Below the pieces are notes generated by a model. The model had not been told where the DNA came from. It worked only from the letters and a program-made list of their open reading frames with translations, and ran no database searches. Of a stretch of 64,000 nt of DNA, positions 59,934 to 64,000 are shown piece by piece. Made by a program: the position numbers and the translations under genes. Each line of letters starts with the position of its first letter. Positions within the stretch are counted from its first letter, which is position 1. The stretch comes from Schizochytrium sp. CCTCC M209059. Taxonomy: Eukaryota > Sar > Bigyra > Thraustochytrida > Thraustochytriidae. Where the stretch lies: positions 132,016 through 196,015 of the forward strand of contig KN805398.1 of assembly GCA_000818945.1 (NCBI GenBank), given 5' to 3'.

Positions 59934-61604
59934 TTAGCTAAAGTCGATAGGCGCAAAGTTGAAGCCGTTCTCGGCAGCAGCACCCTGGGGCATGTCACCG
60001 AAAGTCATGGGCTTGAAACCGCCGTCTGCCGGAGCAGCGTCGTTCATGGTGGTCGTGCCGAACGAGAACATGTTGCCCGACTCGTCAACGCCCGGGGCCA
60101 CGTTCGTGCTGTCGTCATCGTCATCCTCAGCAGAAAAGAAGATCTCAATGAGCTGCCGGGCCTTCTGGTACACCTCGTCGCTCTTGTGGCCTTGAAGGTT
60201 CTCGAGGTGCTCGAGACCGCCGTACTCCTCGATGAGAAGGCCGTAGCGCTCCTCGTCAATAGCGAGAATAGTCTCAAGACTGGTCATCATGAGCACGAGC
60301 ACGCGGGTGTCAGCCTCGGCAAGAAGCGCGCACATGGGCCTAAGGGCGTTGTAGCGCTCGACAATGCAGCGCACATGCTCGGTGGCGCCACCCGAGCAAA
60401 TGTTGGCCACAGCCCAGGCAGCCTCCTTGCGCACATGCCACTCGCCGTGCTCGAGGGCATCAACAATGGCCTCGGGCAGGCCAGGCATGGCAAGCAGGGC
60501 ACCAATCTGCTCCTTGGTACCGGCCGTGACGTTGGAGCAAGTCCACGCGACCTCCTTGCGGATCGACATCTTGGGGTGCTGAAAGAGCTCCTGCAGCTCG
60601 CGGAGGAGACCAGCATCGATGGCCGCTTGCGTGTGCTTGTCCTCGCCCGTAACGATGTTACCGAGCGTACGAAGGCATGGGGGCACGCACTTGGACATGC
60701 CGGAGCGCAGAAGCTTGACAAGCGTCGGGCAGACGCCGGTCTGCACGATCGCATCGAGACGCTCGTTCTCACCGTCACTCACGTACGAGAGGGCCCAGCA
60801 GGCATCAACGGTGGCCTCTTCGTCGCCCGAGCTCTCAATGATGCGAGCCAGAACGGGGACGTACGGCGCGACCATGTTGAGCGCGGGACGAGGCTTGCTG
60901 CCGCGGCACAAGTTCGAGACGGCCCAGGTCACGTTGCGCATCATCGAGACGTTGGCAGGCTGTTGAAGGTTGGCGAGAAGGCCTTCCGGGAGGCCGGGCG
61001 TCGCGAGAACTTGGTCGCGCAGGCTGGAGCAGTCACCAGCGACGTTGCCCACACACCAGGCGGCCTGCTCGCGGACAGAGGGCTCCGCAGAGTTGAGAAG
61101 AGGCACGAGAAGGGGGAGAACGCCCACTTCCACGATGCTCTCGGTCAGGTCCGAAGAACCAACGTTGGTGAGTGCCCACGCAGCCTCAAACTGCAGAGCG
61201 GTGTCGTCATGGCACTGAAGGAACTGGCACAGGTACGGCAAAAAGCCAGCGTCGATGACCTCCTGGACGGGCGGGTCCGTGGGCTTGGACAGCAGCTTGC
61301 GCAGCGCCTTGGTGCCGGCGATGCGCTGCTCGGCGCTGCCGTCCTGCATTGCCTGCAGCATTTGTGGGAGAGCCGACAGCTTGGCGGGAATCTCGGCGGC
61401 ATCGTTGCTCGCGTTTGCGCCCTCCTTGGCCGGAGTCGAAGGCGCGGTCACCTCTTGGTTGGCGGTCTGTCGCCTCTTGCGGAGGTTGTCCTCCCTGCGG
61501 CTCTTGCGGATCTGTACGGAGACCTCTTGCCTCTTCTTGCGGCACTCCTCCTGGTCAATGCCGCTCTTGGCGTTGCCCTTGCCGGCGACGGCGTTCGCGT
61601 CCAT
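59934..61604 (-). CDS. Importin alpha (karyopherin alpha)
   Basis: The frame opens at 61625 (MLFSDFQ); I prefer the second Met at 61604 (MDANAVAGKG), giving 556 aa; both are possible. The protein is the adaptor that carries proteins with classical nuclear localisation signals to importin beta. The N-terminal importin-beta-binding domain is clear (about 1-60: KKRQEVSVQIRKSRREDNLR, then KRRQ). Ten armadillo repeats follow (about 75-500) with the NLS-binding WxxxN pairs visible (AAWALTNVGS, AAWCVGNVAG, VTWAVSNLCR, ACWALSYVSD, VAWTCSNVTA, AAWAVANICS). The CAS-binding acidic segment (FSAEDDDDDS) precedes a C-terminal tail with Phe-Gly-like motifs (MFSFGTTT, GFNFAPIDFS). The codon bias is strong, in keeping with high expression. 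Confidence 0.97.
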   Translation of the reverse strand: MDANAVAGKGNAKSGIDQEECRKKRQEVSVQIRKSRREDNLRKRRQTANQEVTAPSTPAKEGANASNDAAEIPAKLSALPQMLQAMQDGSAEQRIAGTKALRKLLSKPTDPPVQEVIDAGFLPYLCQFLQCHDDTALQFEAAWALTNVGSSDLTESIVEVGVLPLLVPLLNSAEPSVREQAAWCVGNVAGDCSSLRDQVLATPGLPEGLLANLQQPANVSMMRNVTWAVSNLCRGSKPRPALNMVAPYVPVLARIIESSGDEEATVDACWALSYVSDGENERLDAIVQTGVCPTLVKLLRSGMSKCVPPCLRTLGNIVTGEDKHTQAAIDAGLLRELQELFQHPKMSIRKEVAWTCSNVTAGTKEQIGALLAMPGLPEAIVDALEHGEWHVRKEAAWAVANICSGGATEHVRCIVERYNALRPMCALLAEADTRVLVLMMTSLETILAIDEERYGLLIEEYGGLEHLENLQGHKSDEVYQKARQLIEIFFSAEDDDDDSTNVAPGVDESGNMFSFGTTTMNDAAPADGGFKPMTFGDMPQGAAAENGFNFAPIDFS

Positions 61605-61689
61605 CTGAAAGTCGCTAAAGAGCATCTTTGCTTTCGCTCTCCAAGTCTGTGCCGTCTGTCTGTCTGTTGTTTGTTTGCTTTTTTGCTTC

Positions 61690-61720
61690 TTTGTTTGTTT
61701 GTTTGTTTGTTTGTTTGTGT
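61690..61720. repeat. (TTTG)n tetranucleotide repeat
   Basis: About seven TTTG units upstream of the importin alpha start, likely 5' UTR or promoter. Confidence 0.85.
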
Positions 61721-62158
61721 GTTCTGTTGTCCTGAGTCTTGCGTGCTCGGTCGTGAGCTTCTCTTTCTCTCAAGCTGCCGCGCTTCGTCGAGGTTTCGGG
61801 TTTGCCGCGCCCGCGCGCGGCTTTGCTCTCGCACGTGCGTCGCTCGCCTTTTCGAACGCAGATTTTGCGTTGCGCCGGACTAACCACCGACAGTTTCGGC
61901 CCCCGGCCAACGCCGTTGAATCCGGATATCCTCGACTACATAGTATATCCTCGGTAAAAGGTCCGAGCTTCGGCTCCGAGTGGGGAGAGTTTTCACTAGC
62001 GAGGTTACGATAGCAGTAGGGTCACGACATTTGAATTTTTGAATTTTTGAATATTTGTGAGAGCGGCCAGCGCTAACCACGGAGCAAGAAAATGAATGTC
62101 ACTACTGCATATAGAGAAAGAGAACCTCGAAGATCGGGTTGCGGTCGATGGCAGATTG

Positions 62159-62209
62159 CACCCACCCACCCATCCATCCATCCAGCCATCCATCCATCCA
62201 TCCATCCAC
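62159..62209. repeat. (CATC)n tetranucleotide repeat
   Basis: About 12 CATC/CACC units with one interruption. Intergenic. Confidence 0.85.
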
Positions 62210-62327
62210 GTGCAGAAGCTGCACGCTTTGGGGCTGGAGGACTGGCGGCGCCGAAACATGTCGATGGACTTGTGGAGCCAGCACAGCACCGCTTCTTCTC
62301 CAAAACAAAAGGAGATAAAAGAATGTA

Positions 62328-62474
62328 GCGAGAGCGTCTTGAGAGAGCGTCTTGAAAGAGCATCTTGAGAGAGCGTCTCGAGAGCGCCTTGAGAGAGAGC
62401 GCGAATGTCTCACATCTTGAGAGAGAGCGCGCGAGTCTCGCGTCTTGAGAGAGTGGATCTTGAGAGTGGCTTGG
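62328..62474. repeat. Minisatellite of a ~13-bp unit (AGAGAGCGTCTTG)
   Basis: About nine degenerate copies of AGAGAGCGTCTTG. Two of the copies are extended to about 28 bp by a GCGCG/GTCTC insertion, giving a higher-order unit. It lies about 180 bp downstream of the IQ/LRR stop codon. Confidence 0.8.
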
Positions 62475-62657
62475 GTCCTCTACCTTGTCTCAACTTGAGA
62501 TCGAGAGCTTGACATAAGCCTTACTTAGGCAGTGGCCGCTCTCATTTCTTGTCCACGACTGCATTCGCCTTTTCCGTACTCCACATCTTCCTTTTATCTT
62601 CTCACAGCAGAAAACAAAAAGAACAGAAAGAAGAAACGAAGCCGAGGCTAGAGGTTA

Positions 62658-64000
62658 TTAGCCTTCTGCTTGAATAAGTTTGCACAATCGCCCTCCCGCA
62701 CCTTGCAAAGGCGGAGATCTCTCCGCTTTGTGACTAAGATTACTTGCCGCAGCAGGAGCGCGATGAAAGGACCGAACGAGAGCATCCGCACAGATCTGTG
62801 AGATCTCGTGACAGAGCCGTACGGAGACAAAGTTGCTGTGCAGAGTCACATCGTGCAAGGTTCCACGACGCGCCGCGCCCCGAATAACGAGAGCTCCGAC
62901 TTCCGTCACAAAGTTCTCCGCCAGATGCAATGCCGATATCCGGCTTCCAGGACGTGTCGTTGCTGCGGCGAGGGCTTGCGCGCCGTTGTCCCCAATACGA
63001 TTCGCTCGCAAATCGAGCTCTTCCAAAGTAACAGCCAAGCCCGCGAGCGTGCATGCACCGCGGTCGCCGATTTCGTTGCCCTCGAGCCCGAGTCGCCGGA
63101 GACGTGGACTTCCGGCAAGTGCGCCGACGATAGCCTCACACGAGGCATCGCCAAGCTGCATCGCGCAAAGTCTCACGGTCGAAAGTTGACTAGCTTGCAA
63201 CAATCGTGGAAAGAGCGTACGCGAGAAGCGAGCATCTGCGCATGAGGTACCGGAAGCTGTGCTTTGCAGATTGATAGTTCGCAGACTCTGTAGTTCGCCA
63301 TGCTCGACGCGCTCCCAAATATGCTCGCTCACCGAAGGATCTGCCCCTGCGCCACTAATTCCAAGTTCGACGAGGTTGTCCGCATTCGTCGCAATGTGCT
63401 TCACAGCGTCCAAACACGCTACAGGATCTGGGCTCGAGATCAGTCCATGAGCTTGATGCGAAGAAGAAGAAGAAGAAGAAGAAGAAGAAGAAGAAGAAGA
63501 AGAAGAAGAAGGACATCTTCTCTTTCCTCTTTTTGACAACGGGCTAAAGGTTGCACCGCTGCTGTGGAGTTTACCACGCGAGTGGAGACGCGAGATCCGA
63601 TCGGGAATAGAATTCCATCGGAGAAGATTATAGTTCCGTTGTCGCTGCAAACGCGAGTCCACGCAACCTCGTGCCACAAGCCGCCTTCGGTGTATTGCTT
63701 GCAGACGAGTCAGAGGGACGACGACGCATCGTACAAACTTCTCCTCACGGAGGCGCTGCGCACGTGCTCTAGCCAAAAACGTTCGCACAAAAGCTTCGAT
63801 GCGGGTTGCAGCACGGCGCCATCTTTGCAAGCGCTTAACTTGACGAGCCACTGCGTAGCCTCGATAAATCCGCTGAATTGTTGTCGCGGCATCGCGTATA
63901 CGACGCGCATCTGCAAGCACTGCACGGCACTGCAAGCGTGCAAAGTAGCCCCGAAGAAAGCATTGGATTCGGAGTGCCGCGCGTTCCCGTTCGCGCCGCA
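62658..64000 (-). CDS. IQ motif and leucine-rich repeat protein (5' end off the window)
   Basis: The stop is at 62658, and the frame stays open to the right edge, so the start lies beyond 64000. At least 447 codons are seen. The visible N-terminal part has repeated IQ calmodulin-binding motifs: LRIQCFLRGYFARLQ (reading from about 63971), TTIQRIYRGYAVARQVKR and a weaker TRIEAFVRTFLARARA. A Ser run encoded by a GAA/CTT repeat (63461-63510 on the plus strand) follows. The C-terminal half (about 190 residues) contains leucine-rich repeats of the ribonuclease-inhibitor kind: LRRLGLEGNEIGDRGACTLA, LEELDLRANRIGDNGAQALA and ISALHLAENFVTEVGALVI. IQ plus LRR layouts occur in ciliary and cytoskeletal proteins, but the family cannot be fixed from this part. 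Confidence 0.85.
   Translation of the reverse strand, partial: RRERERAALRIQCFLRGYFARLQCRAVLADARRIRDAATTIQRIYRGYAVARQVKRLQRWRRAATRIEAFVRTFLARARAQRLREEKFVRCVVVPLTRLQAIHRRRLVARGCVDSRLQRQRNYNLLRWNSIPDRISRLHSRGKLHSSGATFSPLSKRGKRRCPSSSSSSSSSSSSSSSSSHQAHGLISSPDPVACLDAVKHIATNADNLVELGISGAGADPSVSEHIWERVEHGELQSLRTINLQSTASGTSCADARFSRTLFPRLLQASQLSTVRLCAMQLGDASCEAIVGALAGSPRLRRLGLEGNEIGDRGACTLAGLAVTLEELDLRANRIGDNGAQALAAATTRPGSRISALHLAENFVTEVGALVIRGAARRGTLHDVTLHSNFVSVRLCHEISQICADALVRSFHRAPAAASNLSHKAERSPPLQGAGGRLCKLIQAEG
63461..63510 (-). repeat. (GAA)n repeat inside a coding region
   Basis: About 16 GAA units; on the coding strand they read as a Ser run in the IQ/LRR protein. Whole-codon length changes would keep the frame. 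Confidence 0.9.

Larger units (their letters stand above)
61605..62657. other. Intergenic region
   Basis: 5' flank of importin alpha and 3' flank of the IQ/LRR gene. It holds a TTTG repeat (61690-61720), a CATC repeat (62159-62209) and a minisatellite (62328-62474). No gene is seen. Confidence 0.5.

Noticed and set aside
60186..61883. 565-codon plus-strand ORF antisense to importin alpha
   Set aside because: It mirrors the importin gene exactly. Strong GC3 codon bias leaves the antisense frame free of stops; the protein has no family similarity.
62102..62413. Arg/Ser-rich minus-strand ORF resembling an RS domain
   Set aside because: It is a translation of the minisatellite at 62328-62474.

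Overview
The window is nuclear DNA of a eukaryotic microbe, most likely a stramenopile protist. A thraustochytrid (Labyrinthulomycete) is my best guess, but this is an inference from gene style and not a proven placement. Supporting points are: GC-rich coding sequence with long, mostly uninterrupted ORFs; few, short introns (76 to about 200 nt) with GTAAGT- or GTACGT-like donors; gene spacing of 0.2 to 4.5 kb; abundant simple repeats between genes; and a eukaryote-only gene set (P4-ATPase, sorting nexin, importin alpha, RCE1, RhoGAP, F-BAR, MYB, HDAC). Several proteins resemble ciliary or calcium-binding families, which would suit an organism with flagellated spores. There is one assembly gap (23670-24340).

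Layout, left to right: an unrecognised 896-aa protein (-); a P4-ATPase lipid flippase (+); a coiled-coil protein (+); a Dpy-30/EF-hand/ankyrin protein (-); a PX-BAR sorting nexin (+, 2 exons); a hydroxylysine-kinase-like phosphotransferase (+, 2 exons); a SAM methyltransferase-like protein (-); an HSD17B8/FabG-type ketoacyl reductase (+, 2 exons); the gap; a three-repeat MYB protein (+); two tandem 4-exon glutathione peroxidases (-); an F-box/EF-hand protein (-); a long multi-EF-hand protein (-, 2 exons); a class I HDAC (+); a cyclophilin (-); a 4.5-kb repeat-rich stretch; a PAPS reductase fused to a thioredoxin-like domain (+); an unrecognised 226-aa protein (-); a protein made of five internal repeats (+); a RhoGAP (+); the CAAX protease RCE1 (+, 2 exons); an F-BAR/SH3 protein (-); a TLDc protein with a likely acylated N-terminus (-); importin alpha (-); and an IQ/LRR protein cut by the right edge (-).

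There is no operon-like arrangement. Functional themes do recur. Membrane traffic and lipid asymmetry are represented by the flippase, sorting nexin, F-BAR and RhoGAP proteins. Redox and sulfur metabolism are represented by the two peroxidases and the PAPS reductase fusion. Nuclear functions are represented by MYB, HDAC and importin alpha. Calcium or ciliary-type scaffolds are represented by the EF-hand, Dpy-30 and IQ/LRR proteins. Five genes needed splice reconstruction, plus the two peroxidases; in each case the joined frame restores a family-typical protein or a continuous frame. For two genes the join gives a residue-level match to the known family across the junction (RCE1, HSD17B8).

The best candidates for something undescribed are the five-repeat protein (48129-49343), the apparently mitochondrial PAPS reductase-thioredoxin fusion (43631-45232), and the Dpy-30/EF-hand/ankyrin and F-box/EF-hand architectures. 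I found no CRISPR arrays, rRNA genes, transposases or convincing tRNA genes. Many long ORFs antisense to real genes exist but are explained by codon bias.
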